A DNA stretch of 64,000 bases from BJGO01 sp039810885. GTDB taxonomy: Bacteria; Bacteroidota; Bacteroidia; Chitinophagales; UBA10324. The translations under genes were made by a program, and so were the position numbers. Shown one piece after another: positions 19,720 through 29,117 of this stretch; positions within the stretch are counted from its first letter, which is position 1, and each line of letters starts with the position of its first letter. Where the stretch lies: positions 15,925-79,924 of the forward strand of contig JBDHXV010000005.1 of the NCBI GenBank assembly GCA_039810885.1, read 5' to 3'. The notes beneath the pieces were generated by a model. That model was not told where the DNA came from, made no database searches, and was given only the letters and a program-made list of their open reading frames with translations.

Positions 19720-20295
19720 CTACCAATCTTCTTTTTTCGGCGCGCTTGTTGATTTTTCCATACCTTCTTTTAAAAACCCAATAAGCGTGTTGAATGCATC
19801 ATCGGCTTGAGTCAACGTATTCCAATGTTCTTCTTTCATCGGGTCGTTTTCGTTAAAATAGGTTTCTATAGGCTTATAGCTGGGCGCCTGTAAATTTATT
19901 TTTGTGATTTCATACTTATACTTTCCATCTTTAACCATTATACTGATACTGTATTTGACCATATCTGCCTGAGCTTTTACTCCATTCTTTAAAGTTTTCT
20001 GCGTTGTAAATTGAGCTTTGCCTTCAATTTTACCAGATCCTGCATCAGCATTTTGAATTACTTGGGAGGAGTTTTTATAGTAGCTCTTAAAAAAATTAAG
20101 TGCTCGCTGATATAACTCATCCTTTGTTACACCACTGAGTTCAACAACTCCTTTGTAGTTGACTATTTTTGTTTCTTCATCGATAGGCATCTCGGGGCGA
20201 GTGATTTCAGTATTCTTCTGAGCATTAACAGAAAAACAGCAGCATAAAAACATGATTGAAAACGCCCATTTTGATTTTAATAGAATTGTATTCAT
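19720..20295 (-). CDS. DUF4468 domain-containing secreted protein
   Basis: 191 residues from the ATG at 20295, which gives a signal peptide ending FSVNA-Q; the frame continues 25 codons upstream, but without a better start. The mature region begins MPIDEETKIVNYKGVVELSGVTKDELYQRAL, cut here as the features PIDEETK, VVELSGV and KDELYQRA, the hallmark of DUF4468 (a TBP-like fold). Such proteins are common in Bacteroidota with no known function. A periplasmic or outer-membrane location is inferred from the signal peptide. Confidence 0.75.
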   Translation of the reverse strand: MNTILLKSKWAFSIMFLCCCFSVNAQKNTEITRPEMPIDEETKIVNYKGVVELSGVTKDELYQRALNFFKSYYKNSSQVIQNADAGSGKIEGKAQFTTQKTLKNGVKAQADMVKYSISIMVKDGKYKYEITKINLQAPSYKPIETYFNENDPMKEEHWNTLTQADDAFNTLIGFLKEGMEKSTSAPKKEDW

Positions 20296-20426
20296 AAATT
20301 GAGGAAAGATTTTAAGTAAAAAAAGACTAAAACCTGCATTCAGTAAAGATTTCATATAATAAGTTTTCAACAGAAAAAACTACTGTAACGAGCTTGGTTT
20401 TATTACAAAATAAGGTGTAGTTTAAG

Positions 20427-20434
20427 TATCTTTG
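20427..20434 (+). promoter_or_regulatory. -7 promoter box of gyrB
   Basis: TATCTTTG matches the Bacteroidota TAnnTTTG element and ends 24 bp before the gyrB ATG. No well-spaced -33 element is evident. Confidence 0.4.
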
Positions 20435-20458
20435 AACATCTAAAAAAAATCAAATAAA

Positions 20459-22432
20459 ATGGCGGACGAACTGCTGACAATAAGTATGGAAAAAACAACT
20501 CACTCGGATTATACTTCAGATAATATTCAAGTACTGGAAGGTTTAGAAGCCGTTCGCAAAAGACCGGCTATGTACATCGGCGATATTGGTGTAAGAGGGC
20601 TGCATCATTTGGTTTATGAAGTTGTTGATAATTCTATTGATGAGGCTCTTGCCGGATATTGCAAGAACATACAGGTATCAATTAATGAAGATAATAGCAT
20701 CACAGTTATAGACGATGGCCGTGGTATCCCAACCGACATACACAAGAAAGAAAAGCGCAGTGCGCTGGAAGTGGTTATGACAGTACTTCACGCAGGTGGT
20801 AAGTTTAATAAGGATACCTATAAAGTTTCGGGCGGGTTGCATGGAGTGGGGGTATCGTGCGTGAATGCACTCTCTTCACACATGAAGGTTACAGTTCATC
20901 GCGACGGTAAAATATTTGAACAAGAATACAGTATAGGAAAGCCGCTGTATAGCGTTCGCGAAATTGGAACGACTAATCATACCGGTACGCAAACCACCTT
21001 TTTGCCGGATTCAACTATCTTCACGGTTAAAGACTACAACTTCGACACCTTGGCACATCGCATGTGCGAGTTGGCATATTTGAACAAAGGAATTTCTATA
21101 ACTCTTACCGATAAACGTGAAAAAGATGCAGAGGGCAATTTCTTAAGTAAGAGATATTATTCGGAAAAGGGATTAGAAGAATTTGTAAAATATCTTGATG
21201 GCAATCGCGAGAAGCTACTTCCGGAGCCTATTGTATCTGAGGGAGGCCGCGAGAATGTTGTGGTTCAAATTGCATTGACATATAATACGGGGTATAATGA
21301 AAATGTTCATTCATACGTCAACAACATAAATACGATTGAAGGAGGAACCCACGTTGCCGGGTTTCGGCGTGCTTTAACTCGTGTCTTTAAGTCTTATGGC
21401 GATCAAAACAAATTGTTTGAAAAGCTCAACTTTGATATCACAGGAGATGATTTTCGTGAAGGACTCACAGCCGTTGTCAGCGTTAAAGTTCCCGAGCCTC
21501 AATTTGAAGGTCAAACGAAGTCGAAACTGGGCAACTCTGAAGTATTGGGTATTGTAGATACAACAGTCGGAGAAGCATTGAACAATTATCTTGAAGAGAA
21601 TCCGCGCGAAGCAAAACAGATAATCAGTAAAGTTATTTTAACGGCAACGGCTCGTCATGCTGCTCGTAAGGCACGTGAGATGGTGCAGCGCAAAAATGGC
21701 ATGGCCGGCTCAGGGCTCCCAGGCAAGTTGGCAGACTGTAGCGATAAGGATGCATCAAAATGTGAAATATTTCTTGTAGAGGGAGACTCTGCAGGCGGAA
21801 CGGCTAAACAAGGTCGAAACCGTGCATTCCAAGCTATTTTGCCATTGCGCGGTAAAATTCTTAATGTGGAGAAAGCTATGGAGCATAAGATTTATGATAA
21901 CGAAGAGATAAAAAATATTTTTACAGCCTTAGGGGTCAGTATAGGAACCAAAGAAGACGACAAGGCCCTGAATATAGAGAAACTCCGCTACCATAAAATT
22001 ATCATCATGACTGATGCCGATGTGGATGGCTCCCACATCTCCACACTTATACTTACTTTTTTCTTTCGCTTTATGAAAGAGTTAATTGTACAAGGATATG
22101 TTTACATCGCATCTCCACCATTGTATTTGATAAAGAAAGGAAAAGAACAAGAGTATTGTTGGAACGATGATCAACGCAAGATTGCGGTAGAACGCATTGC
22201 GGGCGGCAAGGAAGATTCCGTAACCATTCAGAGGTATAAAGGTTTGGGAGAAATGAATGCTGAGCAATTGTGGGAAACAACAATGAATCCGGAAACCCGA
22301 ACTCTAAAACAAGTAACTATAGAAAATGCCAGCGATGCGGATCATATATTTTCGATGTTGATGGGAGATGATGTGCCACCGCGCAGGGAGTTTATTGAGC
22401 GTAATGCGAAATATGCCAGAGTAGATATCTAG
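20459..22432 (+). CDS. gyrB: DNA gyrase subunit B
   Basis: 657 residues. The GHKL ATPase is at the N-terminus (EVVDNSIDEALAG, VIDDGRGIPTDIH, GGLHGVGVSCVNAL) and the TOPRIM domain follows (EGDSAGGTAKQGRNR, PLRGKILNVEK, DADVDGSHIS). The C-terminal QRYKGLGEMNAEQLWETTM is the GyrB tail. The length is usual for species lacking the large insertion of the E. coli protein. It works with GyrA, not in this window, to introduce negative supercoils. Its TAG stop overlaps the stop of the opposing anti-sigma-like gene within a CTAG palindrome. Confidence 0.96.
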   Translation: MADELLTISMEKTTHSDYTSDNIQVLEGLEAVRKRPAMYIGDIGVRGLHHLVYEVVDNSIDEALAGYCKNIQVSINEDNSITVIDDGRGIPTDIHKKEKRSALEVVMTVLHAGGKFNKDTYKVSGGLHGVGVSCVNALSSHMKVTVHRDGKIFEQEYSIGKPLYSVREIGTTNHTGTQTTFLPDSTIFTVKDYNFDTLAHRMCELAYLNKGISITLTDKREKDAEGNFLSKRYYSEKGLEEFVKYLDGNREKLLPEPIVSEGGRENVVVQIALTYNTGYNENVHSYVNNINTIEGGTHVAGFRRALTRVFKSYGDQNKLFEKLNFDITGDDFREGLTAVVSVKVPEPQFEGQTKSKLGNSEVLGIVDTTVGEALNNYLEENPREAKQIISKVILTATARHAARKAREMVQRKNGMAGSGLPGKLADCSDKDASKCEIFLVEGDSAGGTAKQGRNRAFQAILPLRGKILNVEKAMEHKIYDNEEIKNIFTALGVSIGTKEDDKALNIEKLRYHKIIIMTDADVDGSHISTLILTFFFRFMKELIVQGYVYIASPPLYLIKKGKEQEYCWNDDQRKIAVERIAGGKEDSVTIQRYKGLGEMNAEQLWETTMNPETRTLKQVTIENASDADHIFSMLMGDDVPPRREFIERNAKYARVDI

Positions 22433-23514
22433 TACTTATCCAATAAGTGTTGTGCTTCTTCTTTCTTCTTAGAATTTGATTGAATCAAATCATTCAAGAT
22501 GTCCTTTCCTTGTTTGCTTTTGCCTTGCAGCAGCAAACAATTGGCCTTAACCAATAAAGCATCATCACGATAGGCGAGTTTACTATCCGGCTGTGATATA
22601 ATTTGATTACACAAAGAAATAGATTGCTCATACTTCTTCTGCTGCAATAGCTTTTTTGCAGTTATCAATAACTCTTCAGGAGCTTGTTGTTTATTGAGAT
22701 TGAGTGAATCGTTGTAACTCTCACTTAATATTAGCTGCGGCGTTACTTCTTCGCTCTTAGCGCTTATATCTTTTTTGTTCGAATGCTTCTTATTAATTGA
22801 AAGAGCGTCAGACTCAACAACCGTGGTGCTGCTCTCAGTCTTAATCGGTTCTTCATCCACAATCGGGGGTGGAATTCTATAATCCTCAACCGAAATATTA
22901 TCTGAAAAGGCTGTTTCATGGCTTGGTTGGGTTGGGGCCGTGATAGTGTTTCCTTCATTTACGCTGCTAAGGGTGCCCTTCATTTCTGGAGGTGGTGGCG
23001 TAGGGGGCAGAGTAGAAGTTGCTGAAGGTGATGACTCATCCGGTTTTAATTCATTGTGATTTGAAATATCAGGAGTAATGTATAGGGTGTTTGACTTAAC
23101 AGATGGACTCATTTGCTGAGGTTTTATTTCGGGATGAGTTATTTCCTCAGAATTCAGCGTTCCGGCTAATTCCTTTTCATCAGGCTGCATGAAATGATTA
23201 ATTAAAACAGCTAAGCTCATCAGAATGAGAAATGAGGCGGCCACAGCAAGCCAGCGAGTTAAAGGTACGCCGCGCCCTTTATTGGTTTCTTTTAACAATC
23301 TCTCATCAATCTTTTGATTTATGGATTCTATACTTTCATTAAAAGAATCTTTAGAAGTTAACTTCATTCCCTCCAACATATCTGCGCAAATCTCACACTC
23401 TTCAATATGTTTATACCACTGCGTTTCCATAGGGTGAGCTCCTTGTGAATAGGCTAGCATGCTGAGTTGTTCCTCAGTAAGGCATTTACTTCTATGTACT
23501 TCCTTATTGCTCAC
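22429..23514 (-). CDS. Membrane-anchored anti-sigma-like protein
   Basis: 361 residues. The N-terminal cytoplasmic part contains HIEECEIC, an H-x3-C-x2-C zinc anti-sigma (ZAS) motif. One membrane segment follows (WLAVAASFLILMSLAVLI, about residues 107-125). A long, low-complexity Pro/Ser/Thr-rich periplasmic linker with PPTPPPP comes next, then a C-terminal helical region (ELLITAKKLLQQKKYEQS, ALLVKANCLLLQGK) that reads as TPR repeats. It overlaps the upstream sigma-factor gene by 11 bp, the normal arrangement of an ECF sigma factor and its regulator. The signal it senses is unknown. Confidence 0.75.
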   Translation of the reverse strand: MSNKEVHRSKCLTEEQLSMLAYSQGAHPMETQWYKHIEECEICADMLEGMKLTSKDSFNESIESINQKIDERLLKETNKGRGVPLTRWLAVAASFLILMSLAVLINHFMQPDEKELAGTLNSEEITHPEIKPQQMSPSVKSNTLYITPDISNHNELKPDESSPSATSTLPPTPPPPEMKGTLSSVNEGNTITAPTQPSHETAFSDNISVEDYRIPPPIVDEEPIKTESSTTVVESDALSINKKHSNKKDISAKSEEVTPQLILSESYNDSLNLNKQQAPEELLITAKKLLQQKKYEQSISLCNQIISQPDSKLAYRDDALLVKANCLLLQGKSKQGKDILNDLIQSNSKKKEEAQHLLDKY

Positions 23515-24094
23515 GTGTTTTCTCTAATTGTGTTTTTAAATTCCGTTTCCCGTTTTGAATATGACTGCGCACCTCATTCATGGTATATCCTGTTTGTTCC
23601 ACAATTTCTTGGTATGATTTATTGTGTAGATAAAATAATTCTACACAAACCCGCTGCGGCTCATTTAGTGTAAGTAATGCGTTATTCATTTCATTCAACA
23701 GATGTTCTTTCCATTCTCCTCGTTCATGATGCGGATCAGTCTGTATTTCCATAAACACCTCAGCTTCTTTTTTTAATTGATTCTGATGTATAAGGATGCT
23801 TTGTTCTTTTCGCAACTTCATTAGACAATGATTCTTTGAAACTGTATGAAGCCAAAATCTAAACTCCTTAACTTCATGCTTGGGTAGTTTTATTAACAAC
23901 GCTTCAAAAATCTGCATGACCGCATCTTCGGCATCGTCGCGGTTTTTCAAGTATTTCATGCAAACACTAAAGACTACATGTGTGTATCGTTTGAATAGAA
24001 TACCAATGGCCTCTTTTACTTGTTGCGATTTGTAAAGTTGAATTAGCTCACTATCGGTGCGTGTATGTAAACTACCTTGATTCAATGCTAGCAA
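23504..24094 (-). CDS. ECF-type RNA polymerase sigma factor
   Basis: 196 residues. The sigma-2 region is FKRYTHVVFSVCMKYLKNRDDAEDAVMQIF and the sigma-4 region is LNEPQRVCVELFYLHNKSYQEI with a helix-turn-helix ending EVRSHIQNGKRNLK, given here in parts: YLKNRDDAEDAVMQIFE, LNEPQRVCVELF and NEVRSHIQNGKRNLK. There is no ATG at the 5' end: the frame closes at a TAA just upstream, so TTG at 24094 or 24085 must start translation. It precedes and overlaps the anti-sigma-like gene and is divergent from the alpha-2-macroglobulin gene, a possible target. Confidence 0.88.
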   Translation of the reverse strand: MLALNQGSLHTRTDSELIQLYKSQQVKEAIGILFKRYTHVVFSVCMKYLKNRDDAEDAVMQIFEALLIKLPKHEVKEFRFWLHTVSKNHCLMKLRKEQSILIHQNQLKKEAEVFMEIQTDPHHERGEWKEHLLNEMNNALLTLNEPQRVCVELFYLHNKSYQEIVEQTGYTMNEVRSHIQNGKRNLKTQLEKTREQ

Positions 24095-24174
24095 TAACGA
24101 TTATTAAATGTAGTCAATATTGTCTTTTAAAATTTATTTCAAAATTATTTAGAAGCGTTTGTGTAAAGATAATA

Positions 24175-27100
24175 ATGAAAGCATCTTCACTTAAAACGAG
24201 TCGTAATATGAAACCCACCACCACCACCCTAAAGATTCTCACAGCTCTTTTTGTTGCTGTTGCAACGATAACACCAATGATTCAGGCACAACAAAATTTT
24301 GTACAACTGAAAGACGAGCAAATAGATTCGTTAGAGCACTTATTCAACAAACAAGCACAAGCTTATGTTGAAGATAGATTATATCTAAGTACGAACCAGC
24401 CTATATACAGCCCCGGGGAAAACATTTGGTTTTCTGTCTTTGTACGAGATGCACAACTGAAAAAATCGAATAAGAGCGAAATTGTACACGTAGAGCTTAA
24501 AACACCATCAGGTAAAATTGCACAACAACTCAACCTCATTGCACGTAATGGACAGGCCGGAGGCGATTTTATTACATCTAATACTATGCCTGGAGGCTAT
24601 TATAAGATTAGAGCTTATACCGATTGGATGCTAAACGAAAGTGATTCTGCAGGATATACCAAAGAAGTTTTATTACAAAAAGTTATTCTTCCGCGACTGA
24701 AAATGAACTTAACTTTTGATAAAACAAGCTATAGTAAAGGGGATGAGGTTATTGCTAAATTCTCTGCAAACACGAACGAGAATAAGCCCCTTCGTAACAA
24801 GTCGTTTACCTATGAGTTAAAAGTGGATGGCCTAAAATTTAAAGAAGGTACTTCTACTACCGGCGATGACGGTGTGATGTATGTACGTTACAATTTACCG
24901 GTAAAAATGAAAACACGAGATGTGCAGATGAATGTTAAATTAGATTATGATGGAGTAACAGAAGGTCTGAACAAGCAGATATCGATTTCTTCTAATAATA
25001 TATCACTTCAATTTTACCCCGAAGGCGGAGATTTGATTTTGAACACACCCTCAAGGGTGGCTTTTAAGGCAAGCGATGAAGATGGTAATCCGGTAAGTGT
25101 TGATGGCGTGATTAAAGATACAAAGGGACATGTCATAACAGAGTTTAAAACCTATCATAAGGGAATGGGCTTATTCCATTTCACACCCGCTCAAGGAGAA
25201 AGTTATTACGCATTTATAAAAAAGCCAAGTGATGTTTCAGAAACATGGAACTTGCCTAAACCTCTCACATACGGTTATACTATGGAAGTGAATACAGCCG
25301 GAGACGAGTTGTTGCTAAACATTCATTCTACCGGAATATTTAAAGCCAACATTATCATACAAATTAGAGGACAGATCTATTTCAGCGCATCAAGATTATT
25401 GTCGGAAGGGGACAATGAAGTGCGCATCTCAACAGCAAATTTCCCGGCAGGAGTTGCTCAAATAACGTTGTTAGACCAGCAATTGATTCCACGTACAGAA
25501 CGGCTTGTCTTTGTGAATCGAGATAGGCAATTAAGCGTAAGCATTGAAACTGAGCGAGACCAATATCAAAGCAGGGACAAGGTAAAAGCAACACTTCGAA
25601 CTACCGATGCTAGCGGCAATCCTGTGCCGGCATACGTTTTAGTTAACGTAGTTAATGATCAATTAGTAAACTATGCAGATGATAAGTCTTCCAATATCTT
25701 ATCTGCTATGTTGTTAGAATATGATTTGAAGGAAAAGGTAGAGGATCCTAATTTTTATTTTGACCTCAATGAATCCAAATCATTATCGGCTCTCGACTTA
25801 TTGATGATGACTTCAGGTTGGAGACGTTTTTCTTGGAAACAAATTCTTACTCAGCAAACTCCGACATTGACTCATGAAGGAGAAATAGCATCTTTTACAA
25901 TATTGGTTATTGATGGAGTAACCGGAAAACCATTGCCACACGCACATTTGAAATTGAAGCAAAGTGGTTCACTATTCGCTACCGATAATGTTGGGAAAGC
26001 ATTATTTACAAATATTGATTTGTATGAACCTGTAGCGCTCACCGTTTCTGCATCAAATTATAATTCTGAAGAAATTACAATTTCAAAATATGCAACAACC
26101 AACACAGTATGGCTCTATCCAACGAATTACATATACCCCGATTTGATGATGGATGCTGCACCAATACAGATAAAAGGTGATCAGATACAACAACAAAATG
26201 CAGAGATAATCATGCCGGCTCCTAAAGATATTGAACAAGTGAAACGGAGAACAAAACCTCAAGAGGACCAGTTGAAAAAGAAAGAAGAGCAAGATCATCA
26301 AGAACTAATAGTTGATAAACGCATCAATACCATATTTAAAATGGATACCACAATCCAAAAACAAAATCAAACCGTAACCTACTATCGTACACGAATATTT
26401 CCGCAAAAAAAATACGCACCAAATATTTCTGACGTGCGATCAGATTTTAACCCGACTTTATATTTTAATCATGCATTAGAAACAGATATAAATGGTAAAG
26501 TAAGTTTTGAGTTTACAACAAATGATTTGATTACTTCTTTTCGAATTATTGCAGAAGGAATTGCTTCAAGCGGGCTTATAGGAAGACAAGAAAAACTAAT
26601 TTTTACACAGCTCCCGATAACAATCCAGTCCAAGTTACCGGGTACACTAACTTCAGGTGATTTGTTCAGCCTTCCTGTTATCGTAAAAAACAACTCATCA
26701 AAAACAATTACAGGAACTGTTTCAGTTCGCTACAACGTAGAAGTATTTGCTTCAGAGAATAAGGATACAACCATAACACTGCCGGCACAGACAACTTATG
26801 TACTCTATCGTAAGTTGAAAGCACTGCCGGTACAAGCTTTAGATACTATTCAACTAACGTTTAACGGCACTGATTACAGTGATGCAACAACTGTTCCGGT
26901 GAGCGTTGACCTGAGAGGATTTCCTGTTCAACAAAGCTTTAGTGGACGAGATTTAGAAAAGTCATTCTCCTTCAAAATTAAAGATGCATTACCGGGCACA
27001 GTAAAAGTTACTGTTACGGCTTACCCGAGCACAGTAAGCACGATTTTAAAAGGAGTCAGCGGCCTTCTTCGCAGGCCCAGTGGCTGCTTTGAACAAACCA

Positions 27101-28503
27101 GCATGTCATCATATCCTAATGCCATGATCATGGATTACTTACGTAACAGCCAAAATGGCGATGAGAAAACGTATGCTCAGGCAAAACAACTATTAGCGGA
27201 AGGTTATGCACGCTTAGTCACTTTTGAAACGAAGCAGAAGGGATATGAATGGTTTGGTTCTGCTCCAGGTCACGAGGCCTTGACCGCGTATGGGCTAATG
27301 CAATTTAATGAGTATAAAATGTTATATAAGGATGTTGACGAAGAAATGATTAAGCGCACATCGGACTGGTTACTTGCACGAAGAAATGGAAAAGGAGGTT
27401 ATCAGCGTAACCCTAATGCATTGGATAATTTTGGACGGGCAAATGAAGAAGTAACTAACCTATATATAACCTATGCATTGAGTGAAGCAGGGTATAGTGA
27501 CTTAGCTCAGGAGATTGAATATTCATATCAAACAGCATTGACTTCTAGCGATCCATATTTATTAGCACTTGCGGCAAATACCTTGCTCAATGCGAAAGAC
27601 AAAGCCCGGGCAGACAAGTTGATGGTTAAATTATATGCCACACAAAACGCAGAGGGGGCACTTAAAGGAGCAAAACAAAGTATTACCTGCTCTTCCGGCA
27701 TTGGCCTTGATGTGGAAACAACTTCCTTGGGAGTATTAGCAATGATGCGCACTACCTATCCAGATTATGTAAAAATTGAAAAGTCTGTTGATTACCTTCT
27801 GAACATGCGTAATGCTTATGGCGATTGGGGTAATACGCAAGCTACCATTCTTGCATTAAAGACAATAAGTAAATACAGCTTGTTTTCTAAGCGAACTGCT
27901 GAATCGGGAACTATAATTGTTTTTATAGGTGATAAGCAAATTGGTGAAGCAAGCTTTAGAGCAGGAGAAACGGAGCCTATAGAACTCTCCGGCTTGGAGC
28001 AATTTATAGAAGAAGGCAATCATAATCTAAAGATAAAATATAAAGGAGTGAAAGTGGCGTTGCCTTATAGCGTGAACATTACATATAATGTGGCACGGCC
28101 TCCTTCATCCGATGCGTGTGATTTATCATTGCACACGACTATAAACACTACTCAATGCCGGGTAGGAGATATCGTGCGTATGACGATTACGGTTCAAAAT
28201 AAGCGTAATGATGCAAAGCCTTTTAGTACAGCGGTTATAGGAATTCCTGCGGGATTAAGTATTCAGGCATCACAGCTAAAAGCACTTCAAACACAAAACA
28301 GATTGGCATACTTCGAAATATGGGACAATAATCTGGTGCTCTATTTTCGTCAGATAAAAAGCAATGAAGAGATTGAAATCCCCGTAGATCTTAAAGCTGA
28401 GATCCCGGGTCAATTTGAAGCTGCTGCAAGTAACGTGTTCTTGTATTACACCACAGAATATAAGGACTGGGTTATGGGTGAAAAAATAAATATCACAAAA
28501 TAA
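24175..28503 (+). CDS. Alpha-2-macroglobulin-like protein with thioester motif
   Basis: About 1442 residues from ATG 24175; ATG 24208 (MKPTTTTLKIL) also gives a good signal peptide ending IQAQQ. The MG2 domain is recognisable (LSTNQPIYSPGENIWF). A central A2M domain follows (FNHALETDINGKVSF, IIAEGIASSGLIG), then a thioester domain with PSGCFEQTSM: Cys971 and Gln974 form the C-x-E-Q thioester pair. The alpha/alpha toroid (GYEWFGSAPGHEALTAYG, GGYQRNPNALDNFG) follows, with a C-terminal receptor-like beta domain. Bacterial A2Ms are periplasmic or surface protease traps. Here there is no neighbouring PBP1C gene, the usual partner in Proteobacteria. Confidence 0.9.
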   Translation: MKASSLKTSRNMKPTTTTLKILTALFVAVATITPMIQAQQNFVQLKDEQIDSLEHLFNKQAQAYVEDRLYLSTNQPIYSPGENIWFSVFVRDAQLKKSNKSEIVHVELKTPSGKIAQQLNLIARNGQAGGDFITSNTMPGGYYKIRAYTDWMLNESDSAGYTKEVLLQKVILPRLKMNLTFDKTSYSKGDEVIAKFSANTNENKPLRNKSFTYELKVDGLKFKEGTSTTGDDGVMYVRYNLPVKMKTRDVQMNVKLDYDGVTEGLNKQISISSNNISLQFYPEGGDLILNTPSRVAFKASDEDGNPVSVDGVIKDTKGHVITEFKTYHKGMGLFHFTPAQGESYYAFIKKPSDVSETWNLPKPLTYGYTMEVNTAGDELLLNIHSTGIFKANIIIQIRGQIYFSASRLLSEGDNEVRISTANFPAGVAQITLLDQQLIPRTERLVFVNRDRQLSVSIETERDQYQSRDKVKATLRTTDASGNPVPAYVLVNVVNDQLVNYADDKSSNILSAMLLEYDLKEKVEDPNFYFDLNESKSLSALDLLMMTSGWRRFSWKQILTQQTPTLTHEGEIASFTILVIDGVTGKPLPHAHLKLKQSGSLFATDNVGKALFTNIDLYEPVALTVSASNYNSEEITISKYATTNTVWLYPTNYIYPDLMMDAAPIQIKGDQIQQQNAEIIMPAPKDIEQVKRRTKPQEDQLKKKEEQDHQELIVDKRINTIFKMDTTIQKQNQTVTYYRTRIFPQKKYAPNISDVRSDFNPTLYFNHALETDINGKVSFEFTTNDLITSFRIIAEGIASSGLIGRQEKLIFTQLPITIQSKLPGTLTSGDLFSLPVIVKNNSSKTITGTVSVRYNVEVFASENKDTTITLPAQTTYVLYRKLKALPVQALDTIQLTFNGTDYSDATTVPVSVDLRGFPVQQSFSGRDLEKSFSFKIKDALPGTVKVTVTAYPSTVSTILKGVSGLLRRPSGCFEQTSMSSYPNAMIMDYLRNSQNGDEKTYAQAKQLLAEGYARLVTFETKQKGYEWFGSAPGHEALTAYGLMQFNEYKMLYKDVDEEMIKRTSDWLLARRNGKGGYQRNPNALDNFGRANEEVTNLYITYALSEAGYSDLAQEIEYSYQTALTSSDPYLLALAANTLLNAKDKARADKLMVKLYATQNAEGALKGAKQSITCSSGIGLDVETTSLGVLAMMRTTYPDYVKIEKSVDYLLNMRNAYGDWGNTQATILALKTISKYSLFSKRTAESGTIIVFIGDKQIGEASFRAGETEPIELSGLEQFIEEGNHNLKIKYKGVKVALPYSVNITYNVARPPSSDACDLSLHTTINTTQCRVGDIVRMTITVQNKRNDAKPFSTAVIGIPAGLSIQASQLKALQTQNRLAYFEIWDNNLVLYFRQIKSNEEIEIPVDLKAEIPGQFEAAASNVFLYYTTEYKDWVMGEKINITK

Positions 28504-28540
28504 TTACGTGATCGAGGTTTGGTTAATTCATTTTTGAGCT

Positions 28541-28575
28541 ATTGCGCGGCTTGCATTGCAAGCCGCGCAATTTTT
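28541..28575 (+). terminator. Strong terminator after the A2M-like gene
   Basis: A perfect 15-bp inverted repeat (28541-28555 with 28557-28571) around a single central base, followed by T5. It lies 38 bp past the A2M stop. Confidence 0.88.
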
Positions 28576-28685
28576 ACGAACAACATAAAGCTTTTATTAA
28601 TAATAAGGCTTTTACAAAATGTAACAATAGTGGCTATCTATAGACTATCACCGATAGAATTTTGTGCCATCATAAATAATAGAAT

Positions 28686-28943
28686 ATGAGCAAGAATAAA
28701 ATTGTCATTGACGTGCGTTCTCAAGGTGAGTTCTTATCGGGCTGTGTTCCGGGGAGCATTAATATTCCCTTGCAGGAAATAAGCCGGCGATTGGAAGAAA
28801 TTAAATCAATGAAACAGCCAATTATTTTGTGCTGCGCCAGTGGAAATCGCAGTGGGCAGGCGGAATTATTTCTGAAATCAGCCGGTGTAGATTGCGAGAA
28901 TGGCGGGTCTTGGTTTGATGTAATGTACTCTTCAGAGTTGTAA
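28686..28943 (+). CDS. Rhodanese-like single-domain protein
   Basis: 85 residues forming one compact rhodanese domain: VIDVRSQGEFLSGCVPGSINIP at the start, in parts VIDVRSQGEF and GSINIPL, and the catalytic loop CCASGNRSGQA with the active-site Cys. There is no signal peptide, so it is cytoplasmic. It likely transfers sulfane sulfur (PspE/GlpE-like) to thiols; the acceptor is unknown. It stands alone between the A2M terminator and the mbnP-like gene. Confidence 0.88.
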   Translation: MSKNKIVIDVRSQGEFLSGCVPGSINIPLQEISRRLEEIKSMKQPIILCCASGNRSGQAELFLKSAGVDCENGGSWFDVMYSSEL

Positions 28944-29090
28944 AAAAGCACTTCCTGCATTTTATTAATTAATAAGAAGAAAGTAGCCTCCTATTAGCTT
29001 ATTTATATGCGAGAATAATGTGTTGGTAAGCAGTCTTAGGTTTAATTAAAAACTCTGAGCAAAATCATAAATAGACATTAACGATAATGA

Positions 29091-29098
29091 TAACTTTG
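29091..29098 (+). promoter_or_regulatory. -7 promoter box of the MbnP/MbnH-like pair
   Basis: TAACTTTG matches TAnnTTTG and ends 19 bp before the ATG at 29118. No clear -33 element. Confidence 0.4.
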
Positions 29099-29117
29099 GA
29101 TAATAAAATAGCCCACT

